DNA of 33,233 bases. Origin: Planctomycetota bacterium (GTDB taxonomy: Bacteria > Planctomycetota > Planctomycetia > Pirellulales > UBA1268). Position 1 is the first letter of the stretch, and the number at the start of each line of letters is the position of its first letter. The translations under genes were made by a program, and so were the position numbers. The stretch lies in NCBI GenBank assembly GCA_016872955.1, contig VGYP01000004.1:1-33233 (forward strand). The letters are read 5' to 3'. This document shows positions 17,887 through 26,844 of this stretch, in pieces. The notes below the pieces were generated by a model that saw nothing but the letters and a program-made list of their open reading frames with translations, ran no database searches and had not been told where the DNA came from.

Positions 17887-18488
17887 TGCGTGGCGAGACG
17901 GCGGTGGCTGGGGACGACGTGCGGGCGACGCGGGGCGGACGGATCGTCGCCGCGGTGTCGCTGCTGGCGGTCATGCTTGTCGGCTGTGGCAGCAGGTCGA
18001 CGCGTCCCCGCTCGCGTGAGGACGTGTTTCAGGACCGGCTCCGGGTCGACACGCTCTTCATCACGGAGGATGGGCGGCGATTCACGCGGCCGATGAATCC
18101 CGATCGCGTGATCGTGGTCGAGGGGGGCAAACTCGCCTGGCCGGCGTGGCAGTGTGACAATCCCGACTGCCCGGGCCGTGGCGCGGATGGCAAGCCCGTT
18201 CTCTTTCCGTGGCCCGATCCCTTCAAGGCGGCCGCGGCCGATGGCAGCATTACGGACCGGCAGCCGCTCACGAGGGAGGATGAGGCGCTGTTCGAGAAGT
18301 TCATCGAGCAGACCTGTCCGGAGTGTCTGAAGAAGCGGACGATCGCCTCCGAGAACAAGGCCCGGCGTCAGCAGTACAAGAACTGGTGTCAGCCGCACGT
18401 CCTGCCGTCCGCCGCCAAGCAGCTCAAGGCACTCGAGAGGGAACTCGAGGCCATGCTCGGCCGCGAGCCGGGGCCTCCGAAGTCCTGA
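17877..18488 (+). CDS. Putative lipoprotein with four-cysteine motif (copy 2)
   Basis: Lipobox [18 protein letters not shown]...VLFPWPDP...TCPEC. ATG 17877 or 17886 overlaps the pseudopilin stop (TGATG). Confidence 0.8.
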   Translation: MSVMRGETAVAGDDVRATRGGRIVAAVSLLAVMLVGCGSRSTRPRSREDVFQDRLRVDTLFITEDGRRFTRPMNPDRVIVVEGGKLAWPAWQCDNPDCPGRGADGKPVLFPWPDPFKAAAADGSITDRQPLTREDEALFEKFIEQTCPECLKKRTIASENKARRQQYKNWCQPHVLPSAAKQLKALERELEAMLGREPGPPKS

Positions 18489-18620
18489 CGCGAAGTGCGA
18501 TCGCCGGACTCGCCCGGGAACTTTCGCCGGTGGGGGCACTTCCAAGGGCACGTGCGACGTAGACTGCCCACCTGGCGGGTCCGCTGGACCCCCGGAATCT
18601 CGGCGTCGGAGCTGACGACC

Positions 18621-21600
18621 ATGATCGGGTCCTTCGGGAAGCGTGTCGGCGCGGCATGGTGGGCGGCGGCCGGATTGGTGGCTGTGGTCCTGGTGGGGGC
18701 TGATATGAGCCGGCAGTCACGAGGAGAGGATCCGCCCGCGGGCCCGCGTGCCGAGGCCTGGAAGAATGTCCAGCAGGCCTTTGACGAGGGCAAACCGAAG
18801 TCGGCCCTGGCGGCACTGGCCGGCGTGGAGCAGGGGGCGATTACCGAGCAGGCCTGGGCGGAGGCGGCGCGGGCGATCGCCATGCGGGTGGTGGCGGAGA
18901 CGGGCGACCGTCCGGCCGACGACCCGGAGCGGGTGATCCGGCTCGCCGCCGAGATCGCCAGGGTGCCGGCCGAGACGCGGGGCGTGCTGGAGGCGATCCG
19001 TGCCAACTGGACCTGGGGCTTCTACCAGCAGAACCAGTGGCGGTACCGGCAGCGGACCCAAGGGGGGGCCGACGGCAAGGATCTCGCGAGGCTCGCGGAA
19101 TGGGATCTGCCGACGATCGTCGCCGAGATCAGGGCCCGGTTCGCCGCCGCCGTCGGTGCCGCCGGCAGCCCGGCCCGAAAGTCGCTGCAGGCGCTGCGGG
19201 TCGCCGACTGGGATGCCATCCTCGACAAGGGCTCGATGCCCGACGCCTACCGGCCGACGGTCTGGGACGTGGTGGCCCGCGACGCCCTTGAGTTCGCGGC
19301 CTCGGGTGAACGCGGGCTCGTCAAGCCGGAGGATGCCTTCGAGCTCGACGTCGCCTCGCCGGCGCTCGGCACGCGGGAGGAGTTCCTGGCATGGAAGCCC
19401 GAAGCCGACGAGGCCGTCACCGACAGCGACTCGCCGCTGATCGAGGCGGCCGCTCTGTTTCGCGGGCTGCTCGAGTTCCATCGCGGCGACGCCGATCCCG
19501 CAGCGGTCTTCTCGGCCGATCTCGACCGGATCCTGTGGGCCGCCGGAGCGGCTGTGGGCGAGGGTCTCGACGACCGCAAGGAGGCCGCCCTACGGGCCTT
19601 CATCGAGCGGGCCGGCGACCACGAGACGGCGGCCCTCGCCGCCTTCCACCTGGCGGGTGTCGTCCAGCAGCGGGGTGACCTGGTCGAGGCCCGGGCGATC
19701 GCCGCGCGGGCCGCGGCCGCCCACCCCAAGAGCCATGGCGGAGCCCAGTGCGCGAACCTGGTCGCCCAGATCGAGGCCAAGGAACTGTCGCTCGCGACGG
19801 AACGCGTTTGGGCGGCTCCCTTCCCGGGCATCCGCGTGAGCTACCGCAATATCGCCCGCGTGCATCTCCGCCTCTGCAAGGCCGACTGGTTCGGGCGCCT
19901 CAGGGCCGGCAAGCCCCACTCCGGCTGGCTCGACGACCAGGATCGGGCCGCGATCCTCGCGCTGCCGCCGGTGCGCGAGCAGGCGATCGACCTGCCTGCC
20001 ACGGCCGAGTTTGAGCAGCGGCACGAGGACGTGCCCGCGGATGGACCGCTCGGCGCTGCCAATCTCGAGCCCGGAGCCTACTGGGTGCTCGCCAGCCAGA
20101 AGCCCGACTTCGGCGGCGACGACAACGTGGTCGCCGTAACGCTGGTTTGGGTGACGCGGCTGGCGATCGTGATGGAACAGCAGCGCCCGGCCTTCGGCCG
20201 CGATGCCGCGGGCGGACCACCCGCTCCCGCCGTCCGTGGTCGGGGGCGGCCCATCCAGCGGCCAGCCGGTTCGGCCGCCCTCGCCGGCCACGTCGTCGAC
20301 CTGGCCAGCGGCGAGCCGGTGGCGGCCGCGGACGCGCGCGTCTGGATGCGGCAGCATCAGGGAGGCCGGCAGGGCTTCGACGAGGGGGCCGCCATCAAGA
20401 CCGACGCCGACGGTCGGTTCGAGATCGAAGCCGAGCAGGGGCGTGAACTGGTCGTGGTCGCCCGGGCAACGATCGCGGGCCGCGACCAGGTGGCCACGTC
20501 CGGCTCGACGAACGTCTGGCCCAACCTGATGCCCGACGAGGTGAAGTCGATCGTGCTCGTCACCGATCGCGGCATCCACCGGCCGGGGCAGATCGTGTTC
20601 TACAAGGGCATCGTCTGTGCGGGCCACCAGCAGCGGGCGACCTACGCCGCGGTCGCCGGCCTGCCCGTGGACGTGGTGCTTCGCGATGCCAACGGCCGGG
20701 AGATGGCCAAGGCCCGACACGAGACCAACGCCCGCGGCTCCTTCCACGGCAACTTCCTCATTCCTGCCGGTTGCCTGCCCGGCCAGTGGTCGATCGTGGC
20801 GCAGGGGGGCGGCACGCAGTCCGGGACGGGCGTCCGCGTCGAGGAGTACAAGCGTCCCAAGTTCCAGGTGGCGCTCGCCGCCCCCGACCGGAGCGCGGCG
20901 TTGGGTGCCGAGGCCTCGCTCACGGGCAAGGCCACCACCTACACGGGACTGCCCGTGGCCGACGCCACGGTCCGCTGGCGGGTCGAGCGGGCCGTGCGGT
21001 TCCCGATCTGGTGCCGCTGCTTCTTTCCCTGGCTGCCCTTCGACGGCGGAGCGCAGCGGATCGCCCGCGGCACGGCCAGGACCGACGCCGCGGGCGCCTT
21101 CACAATCACCTTCCCGGCCCGGCCCGACCGCGCGGTGCCGAAGGAATCGTTGCCCGTGTTCACCTTCCGCGTCGTGGCCGACGTCACCGATCCGGGCGGG
21201 GAGACGCGGAGCGACGAGCGGAGCATCAGCGTCGGCTACACCGAGGTCGAGGCGACGGTCGCCGTCGACCAGTGGCAGGCGGAGAAGAAGGGGGAGCCGG
21301 CGGCGGTCGCGATCGACGTTGCGACGACCACGCTCGACGGCAAGCCCCGGCAGGCAGCCGGCACGCTCACGGTCCACAGGCTGGTCCAGCCCGAGGCGGT
21401 CGACCGGGGCGACCTGCTCGGGAACGGGCCGATCATGCCGCCGCGCCGCCGCGGTGGCGTTCAACGCATCCCCGCGCCGCCGCCCCGGCCCCTGCCCGCC
21501 GATCCCGAGACCTGGGCCGTCGGCGAGGCCGTCCTCGAGGAGCAGGTGAAGACCGACGAGGCGACCGGTAGACGGGTGGCGACGGCCAGCCTGCCGGCGG

Positions 21601-24600
21601 GCATCTACCGGGCCACGTTCACCGTCCCGGTGGCCGGCGACGTGCCGGCCGTCAAGGCGACGACGGTCATCGAGGTCATCGATCCCGAAGCGAAGACCTA
21701 CGGCGTGAAACGGCCCTTCGTGATGAAGGCCGAGCGGACGACGGTGCCGCCGGGCGACGAGTTTTCGGCGATCGTGGGCACGGGCTACGACGCGGGACGG
21801 GTGCTCGTGGAGATTTCCCAGTCGGGCAGGATCCTCGAGCGGTTCTGGACCGCGCAGGGCCGCACGCAGTGGCCCGTCTCCGTCCGGGCCGCCGAGTTCA
21901 ATCGTGGAGGATTCACGGTCACCGCCTGGCTGGTCCGCGACGGCCGGCTCCACGTCCGCAGCCAGACGGTCGACGTGCCCTGGACCGACAAGCGACTGGC
22001 GATCTCCTGGGAACGCTTCACGCGGCGGACGCAGCCGGCCGCCAAGGAGGTGTGGCGGGCCAGGATCACGAGCCTCGACGACCCCGTGGCGGGGCCCGCG
22101 TCGCCGCAGGCCGCCGAGATGCTCGCCCTGCTCTACGACCAGTCGCTCGATGCGCTCGCGGCCCATGTCTGGCCCGGCGCTGGCCTGACGGGATTGTTTC
22201 GCCGGGAGTCGGCCTGGACGGAATACTCATTCACGAACGTCCCCGAACCTTTTCATCACCTCCTGGGCAACTTCGCCCAGGTCTATCGGGACGTGCCGCA
22301 GATGACCTTTCGGGAGTTTCGCCCGCCCTTCGGCACGCCGCACGGCGGCGGGGGCTTCGGCGGCCGCCGGATGCTCCGCGGCGGGGTCGAGCTGGCCGCG
22401 ATGGCGGCCGCCGATGCGATACCCATGGGCTTCCCCCGTGCGGCCAAGCCGATGGCCATAGAGGACAGGATACGAAACACCGCGCCGGCCCTGGAAGCCC
22501 GGGCCGACAAGGCCGCGTTGGGGGATGAGGCCGGCCAAGGTGTTGGGCCGGGCGAGGGTTCGCCCGCCGCCCCCCCGCCCCGCAAGAACCTCGTCGAGAC
22601 CGCGTTTTTCCTGCCCACGCTCTCGAGCGGTGCCGACGGGATCGTCACGATCGAGTTCACGCTTCCCGACACCCTCACCACCTGGCGGTTCAGGGGCCTC
22701 GCCCATGACGCCGCCCTGCGAAGCGGCACGCTCGAGGACACCTGCATCTCCGCCAAAGACCTGATGGTGGAGCCGCTCGTGCCGCGGTTTCTCCGCGAGG
22801 GGGACGTCGTGCGGATCCCGGTCAAGGTCAGTAACACCTCCACCGGACGGCTCACGGGCACGGTCCGCTTCGCGCTCACCGACGCCCGCACCGACGAGGA
22901 CTGCAGCGGCCTGATCGTGGGCGACACGAGCCAGGCCTTCGACATCGCCGCCGGCGAGTCGCAGCCCATCGTATTCACGGTCAAGGTGGCCGATGGCACC
23001 GAGGTGCTTCGGTACCTCGTCACCGGCGTGGCCGGCAAGGCGGCCGACGGTGAGGAGGCGTTCCTGCCGGTGTTGCCGCGGCGGGTGCCTGTCACCGAGA
23101 CGATCCCGATCACGATCCGCGGGCCGGGCCAGCGGGCGGTATCGCTCGAGCGGCTCGCCGCGAGCGCCGGCACCGACATCGTCAGCCAGTCGCTTGTCGT
23201 GCAGGCGGCCTCCAATCCCGCCTGGTACGCCGTGCTTGCGCTGCCCGTGATCATGGAGCAGGCCGACGAGAGCACCGAGACCCTGTTCACGAGGCTCTCT
23301 GCCAACATGCTGGCCCGGCACCTCGCCACGAGCGACCCGCGGATCGCGGGGGTCTTCGAGCAGTGGAAGGGAACCGACGCCCTGGAGAGCCCGCTCGAGA
23401 AGAACACGGACCTCGTCAAGACGCTGCTCGCCGAGACGCCCTGGGTGCGCGACGCGGTCGACGAGCGGGAGTCGCGGGCGCGGATCGCGCTGCTGTTCGA
23501 CGCCAACCGGGCCGCGAACGAGGCCCGGGCCGTCCTTGAGCGGCTGGAGAGCCTCCGCAGCGGCGACGGCGGCTGGCCCTGGTTTCCGGGCGGGAAGACC
23601 TGCGACTCGGTGACGCTCGGGATCGTGGCCGGCTTCGGCAGGCTGCGGGCCGCGGGGGTCGACGTCGACGTCCAGCCGGCTCTGCGGGCGATTCCCTGGC
23701 TCGACGGGCGGCTGGTGGAGGAGCGGCGGCGTGTCCTGGCGTTGTGGAAGGAGAAGGAGGACGACGTCGTCCTGACCCCGATCGGCGTCTGCGCCCTCTA
23801 CGCCCGGAGCTTCTTCCCGGCCGATGCACCGCCGCAGGGTGAGGCGGAGGAGGCGATCCGCTGGGCCTTCGCCGTAGCGCGGAAGTCGTGGATGAAGATC
23901 GACCCCCGGCTCTCCCAGGGCCAGCTCGCGATCGCCCTGTCGCGATCCGGCGACAAGGAGACAGCCCGGTCGATCATGGACAGCCTCAAGCAGCGGGCGG
24001 TCGACGCCGACGTCGCGGTCGGGGCCGAGAAGGAATCGTGGCAGGGCATGTGGTGGCGGGATCCGCACCCGGGTTGGTGGAGCTGGGCCCATGCCCCGAT
24101 CGCCACGCAGGCGATCATGATCGAGGCCTTCGACGAGGTCGCCGGCGACGCGGCGGCCGTCGAGGCCCTCAAGGTCTGGCTGCTCTCGCGGAAGCGGACG
24201 AGCCGCTGGAGCGGCAGCCGGGCGACGGCCGATGCTGTCGGCGCGCTGCTGGGTCGCGGTGACGACCTGCTCGGCTCCCGGGCACTCGTGACGGTCTCCG
24301 TGGGGGACGAAAAGATCGTGCCCGACAAGGTGGAGGCGGGCACGGGCTTCTTCGAGACCCGGTTCGTGAGGCGCGAGATCACCCCGGCGCTGGCGTCGAT
24401 CTCGCTCGCCAAGGCCGACAAGGGCCTGGCTTTCGGCGGCGTCCACTGGCAGTACCTCGATGACATCTCCAAGGTGCCGGCCGCGGGCCGCGAGGAGCTG
24501 ACCGTCGAGAAGAAGCTGTTCGTCAAGCGATTCACGAAGGCGGGGCCGGAGCTCGTGCCCGTCGGCGGCAACGCGGCGGTCGAGGTGGGCGACGAACTCG

Positions 24601-24914
24601 TCGTCCGGCTCGTCGTCACCAGCGACCGCGACTACGAGTTCCTCGAACTGGCCGATCACCGGCCGTGCCTGACCGAGCCGGTGGACGTGCTGTCCGGTTG
24701 GCGATTCGCCGACGGGGCGGGCTGGTACCTCGCGATTCGCGACGCCTCGACGCAGATGTTCTTCGAGCGGCTGCCGCGGGGCACGCACGTCCTCGAGTAT
24801 TCGCTGCGGGCGGCCCACCGGGGCACGGCCTCGAGCGGCTTCGCGACGATCCAGAGCCGCTACGCCCCGGAGTTCTCGGCCCACTCGGCGAGCGTAGCGG
24901 TCGAGGTGAAGTGA
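18621..24914 (+). CDS. Alpha-2-macroglobulin family protein (large, N-terminal membrane anchor or signal), thioester motif apparently absent
   Basis: FTDRGIYRPGQ-like LVTDRGIHRPGQIVFYKGIV; VEEYKRPKFQVAL; ETAFFLPTLSSGADGIVTIEFTLPDTLTTWRFRGLAHD; KDLMVEPLVPRFLREGDVVRIPVKVSN; SGDGGWPWFPGG. Start chosen at ATG 18621. Confidence 0.93.
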   Translation: MIGSFGKRVGAAWWAAAGLVAVVLVGADMSRQSRGEDPPAGPRAEAWKNVQQAFDEGKPKSALAALAGVEQGAITEQAWAEAARAIAMRVVAETGDRPADDPERVIRLAAEIARVPAETRGVLEAIRANWTWGFYQQNQWRYRQRTQGGADGKDLARLAEWDLPTIVAEIRARFAAAVGAAGSPARKSLQALRVADWDAILDKGSMPDAYRPTVWDVVARDALEFAASGERGLVKPEDAFELDVASPALGTREEFLAWKPEADEAVTDSDSPLIEAAALFRGLLEFHRGDADPAAVFSADLDRILWAAGAAVGEGLDDRKEAALRAFIERAGDHETAALAAFHLAGVVQQRGDLVEARAIAARAAAAHPKSHGGAQCANLVAQIEAKELSLATERVWAAPFPGIRVSYRNIARVHLRLCKADWFGRLRAGKPHSGWLDDQDRAAILALPPVREQAIDLPATAEFEQRHEDVPADGPLGAANLEPGAYWVLASQKPDFGGDDNVVAVTLVWVTRLAIVMEQQRPAFGRDAAGGPPAPAVRGRGRPIQRPAGSAALAGHVVDLASGEPVAAADARVWMRQHQGGRQGFDEGAAIKTDADGRFEIEAEQGRELVVVARATIAGRDQVATSGSTNVWPNLMPDEVKSIVLVTDRGIHRPGQIVFYKGIVCAGHQQRATYAAVAGLPVDVVLRDANGREMAKARHETNARGSFHGNFLIPAGCLPGQWSIVAQGGGTQSGTGVRVEEYKRPKFQVALAAPDRSAALGAEASLTGKATTYTGLPVADATVRWRVERAVRFPIWCRCFFPWLPFDGGAQRIARGTARTDAAGAFTITFPARPDRAVPKESLPVFTFRVVADVTDPGGETRSDERSISVGYTEVEATVAVDQWQAEKKGEPAAVAIDVATTTLDGKPRQAAGTLTVHRLVQPEAVDRGDLLGNGPIMPPRRRGGVQRIPAPPPRPLPADPETWAVGEAVLEEQVKTDEATGRRVATASLPAGIYRATFTVPVAGDVPAVKATTVIEVIDPEAKTYGVKRPFVMKAERTTVPPGDEFSAIVGTGYDAGRVLVEISQSGRILERFWTAQGRTQWPVSVRAAEFNRGGFTVTAWLVRDGRLHVRSQTVDVPWTDKRLAISWERFTRRTQPAAKEVWRARITSLDDPVAGPASPQAAEMLALLYDQSLDALAAHVWPGAGLTGLFRRESAWTEYSFTNVPEPFHHLLGNFAQVYRDVPQMTFREFRPPFGTPHGGGGFGGRRMLRGGVELAAMAAADAIPMGFPRAAKPMAIEDRIRNTAPALEARADKAALGDEAGQGVGPGEGSPAAPPPRKNLVETAFFLPTLSSGADGIVTIEFTLPDTLTTWRFRGLAHDAALRSGTLEDTCISAKDLMVEPLVPRFLREGDVVRIPVKVSNTSTGRLTGTVRFALTDARTDEDCSGLIVGDTSQAFDIAAGESQPIVFTVKVADGTEVLRYLVTGVAGKAADGEEAFLPVLPRRVPVTETIPITIRGPGQRAVSLERLAASAGTDIVSQSLVVQAASNPAWYAVLALPVIMEQADESTETLFTRLSANMLARHLATSDPRIAGVFEQWKGTDALESPLEKNTDLVKTLLAETPWVRDAVDERESRARIALLFDANRAANEARAVLERLESLRSGDGGWPWFPGGKTCDSVTLGIVAGFGRLRAAGVDVDVQPALRAIPWLDGRLVEERRRVLALWKEKEDDVVLTPIGVCALYARSFFPADAPPQGEAEEAIRWAFAVARKSWMKIDPRLSQGQLAIALSRSGDKETARSIMDSLKQRAVDADVAVGAEKESWQGMWWRDPHPGWWSWAHAPIATQAIMIEAFDEVAGDAAAVEALKVWLLSRKRTSRWSGSRATADAVGALLGRGDDLLGSRALVTVSVGDEKIVPDKVEAGTGFFETRFVRREITPALASISLAKADKGLAFGGVHWQYLDDISKVPAAGREELTVEKKLFVKRFTKAGPELVPVGGNAAVEVGDELVVRLVVTSDRDYEFLELADHRPCLTEPVDVLSGWRFADGAGWYLAIRDASTQMFFERLPRGTHVLEYSLRAAHRGTASSGFATIQSRYAPEFSAHSASVAVEVK

Positions 24915-24947
24915 GGCATCGGCCGGAGGCGAGGAGGGGAGCGGCGC

Positions 24948-25259
24948 ATGAACGAACGAGAGGGCGGCGCCGCGACGTCGCTCGTCAACGAACTGGCCCG
25001 CGACCGGAACCGGGAGGCGGCCGACCGCACGCTGTTGGCCTGGATCCGCACGAGCCTGGCGATGATCAGCCTCGGCTTCGGGATCGAGCGGCTGGGCCAG
25101 GCAGCGCTGGCCATCGACGGCACGCTGCTCGACGCATCCCCGGTCAAGAGCCGCCTGTTCGGGTCGGCGTTGATCGTGCTGGGTATCGCGGCCACGCTGG
25201 TGGGCATGTGGGAGCCCCGGCACGTGCTCGCCTCCATCAAGGGGGACGACTACCGCTAG
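24948..25259 (+). CDS. DUF202 (YidH-like) small membrane protein
   Basis: NREAADRTLLAWIRTSLAMISLGFGIERLG is the DUF202 signature; AGGAGG-type RBS upstream. Confidence 0.85.
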   Translation: MNEREGGAATSLVNELARDRNREAADRTLLAWIRTSLAMISLGFGIERLGQAALAIDGTLLDASPVKSRLFGSALIVLGIAATLVGMWEPRHVLASIKGDDYR

Positions 25260-25370
25260 GCAGACCGACCCCCGGTGGCCCGTTGGATGGGCGTCGGACT
25301 CGTGGGGGACGGCCTGGCGGCCCTGGCGATGATCCTGCTGGGCTGACCGTGCCGCCGCGGCCGGGCGGGC

Positions 25371-26803
25371 TTGCGTCATCCCTTGCGCATGGGGTTTTCC
25401 GAGCAAGGCGGTCTCGCCGGCGGCACGGGCCGGCAGGACGGGGTGCTTTGCATGGCCACCAACGGAAGCCTCGCCCGCCGGACCATCGTGGAGGCCTGGC
25501 GGCGGGTGCCGATCGGCACCCCGCTTTCCCAAGGTGTTCGGATCAACCTGGTGGCGGGCAGTTATCCGCAGTCCGACGTGCCTCTCTACCGGGAGCGACG
25601 CCACGGCACGTTCGCGGCACCCGTCATCCTGCGGGCGGCGGACGGGGCCGGCACCGCCCGGCTGCCCACGCTCAACATCTTCGACTGCCACCATTTCTCG
25701 CTCGATGGCGTGTAGGTCACCGCCGGCGGCGGCGACGTCGTCCACTTCGACTCCTGCTCCTCTATCCTGCTGCGAAACACGACGATCCGCGGGACCGGCG
25801 ACCTCGCCTCCTCCGCGGTGCCCCAGGAGGCGCTCAAGGTCAACCAGAGCCACCACGTGTACATCGAAACTCCGACATCCCCGGGGCCTGGGACAACGCG
25901 ATCGATTTCGTGGGCGTCCAGTACGGCCACGTCGTCGGCAGCCGCATCCATCGGTTCGGTGACTGGGCGATGTACGCCAAGGGCGGATCGGCTTCCCTGA
26001 CGATCAGCGGCAACGAGTTCTTCGACGCCGGCACCGGCGGCTTCACCGCCGGCCAGGGGATGGGCTTCGAGTTCATGGTCGCCTCTGGCCCCACTACGAG
26101 ACCTATGACATCGCCTTCACCAACAACGTGGTGCACGACGTCGCCGCGGCTTCAACGTCCTGCTGGCGCACAACACGCTGGTCAACGTCAGCAGCCGCAG
26201 CCACGTGATCGAGGTCGTGCACGGGTTGCGGAGCTGCGACGGCGACACCGCCCGCTGCGCGGCCACCCTGGCACTGGGCGGCTGGGGCACCGCCGTCGCC
26301 GGGGGCGAGGAGCTGATCCCGAACAAAAACGTGGCGATCGTCAACAACGTGGTCTTCAATCCTGAGGACCGGGCCAGCCAATGGCAGCATCTCACCGTCG
26401 CCGGCCGGCCGGTGGACCCGCCAGCCGAGCCGCCCGCCGACACGGTGCGGCCGACGGTGCGGGGGGTCGTGCCGCCGGTCGCCGGCAGCTACCGGCCCGG
26501 CGCCGTGCTGACGTTCGCGGTCCGCTTCAGTGAGCCTGTGGCGGTGACGGGTGGCCGCGGCTGCCCCTCATGGTCGGGCGGGTGGTGCAACGGGCGGAGT
26601 ACGTGTCGGGCAGCGGCACCGACAGGCTCGTGCTCCGCTGGACCGTAGCGCCCTGGCTGTCGGCCCCGGCCGGCATCAGGCTCCCCCGCTAAACCGCGCT
26701 GCCGCTGGCCGCGGCGATCGCGGATCTCGCCGGCCATCCGATCGTGCCCGGCTTCACGCCGCCCGCCACCGGCGGAGTCCGCATCCTGCCCCGGCGTCGC
26801 TGA
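25371..26803 (+). pseudogene. Degraded right-handed beta-helix / cell-surface protein
   Basis: Homology-like segments occupy successive frames: VRINLVAGSYPQSDVPLYRER...HHFSLDGV-TAG(25713)-VTAGGGDVVHFDSCSSILLRNTTIRG; GAWDNAIDFVGVQYGHVVGSRIHRFGDWAMYAKGGSASLTISGNEFFDAGTGGFTAGQGMGFEFMVAS; YETYDIAFTNNVVHDVA; FNVLLAHNTLVNVSSRSHVIEV; then AEYVSGSGTDRLVLRWTVAP...LPR-TAA(26690)-TALPLAAAIADLAGHP. Confidence 0.85.
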
Positions 26804-26844
26804 GTCCGTTGACGCCCGGGCTCCGAAGAACGATCCTGCGGTCC

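Noticed and set aside
19590-22166. 858-aa minus-strand ORF within the A2M region
   Set aside because: Same GC-driven shadow effect; no family signature.
25273-25344. Short ARWMGVGLVGDGLAALAMILLG peptide after DUF202, possibly a second DUF202 remnant
   Set aside because: Too short and generic a hydrophobic stretch to assign.
22227-25856. 1209-aa minus-strand ORF opposite the A2M gene
   Set aside because: Composition (Arg/Gly/His/Pro-rich, no domain-like blocks) matches antisense translation of a GC-rich gene; the plus strand carries a clear A2M.
24665-26365. 566-aa plus-strand ORF overlapping the A2M end, DUF202 and the beta-helix region
   Set aside because: Only the segment around DIPGAWDNAIDFVGVQYGH looks like real protein; the rest is out of frame with A2M and DUF202, so it is a decayed beta-helix piece inside a chance ORF.
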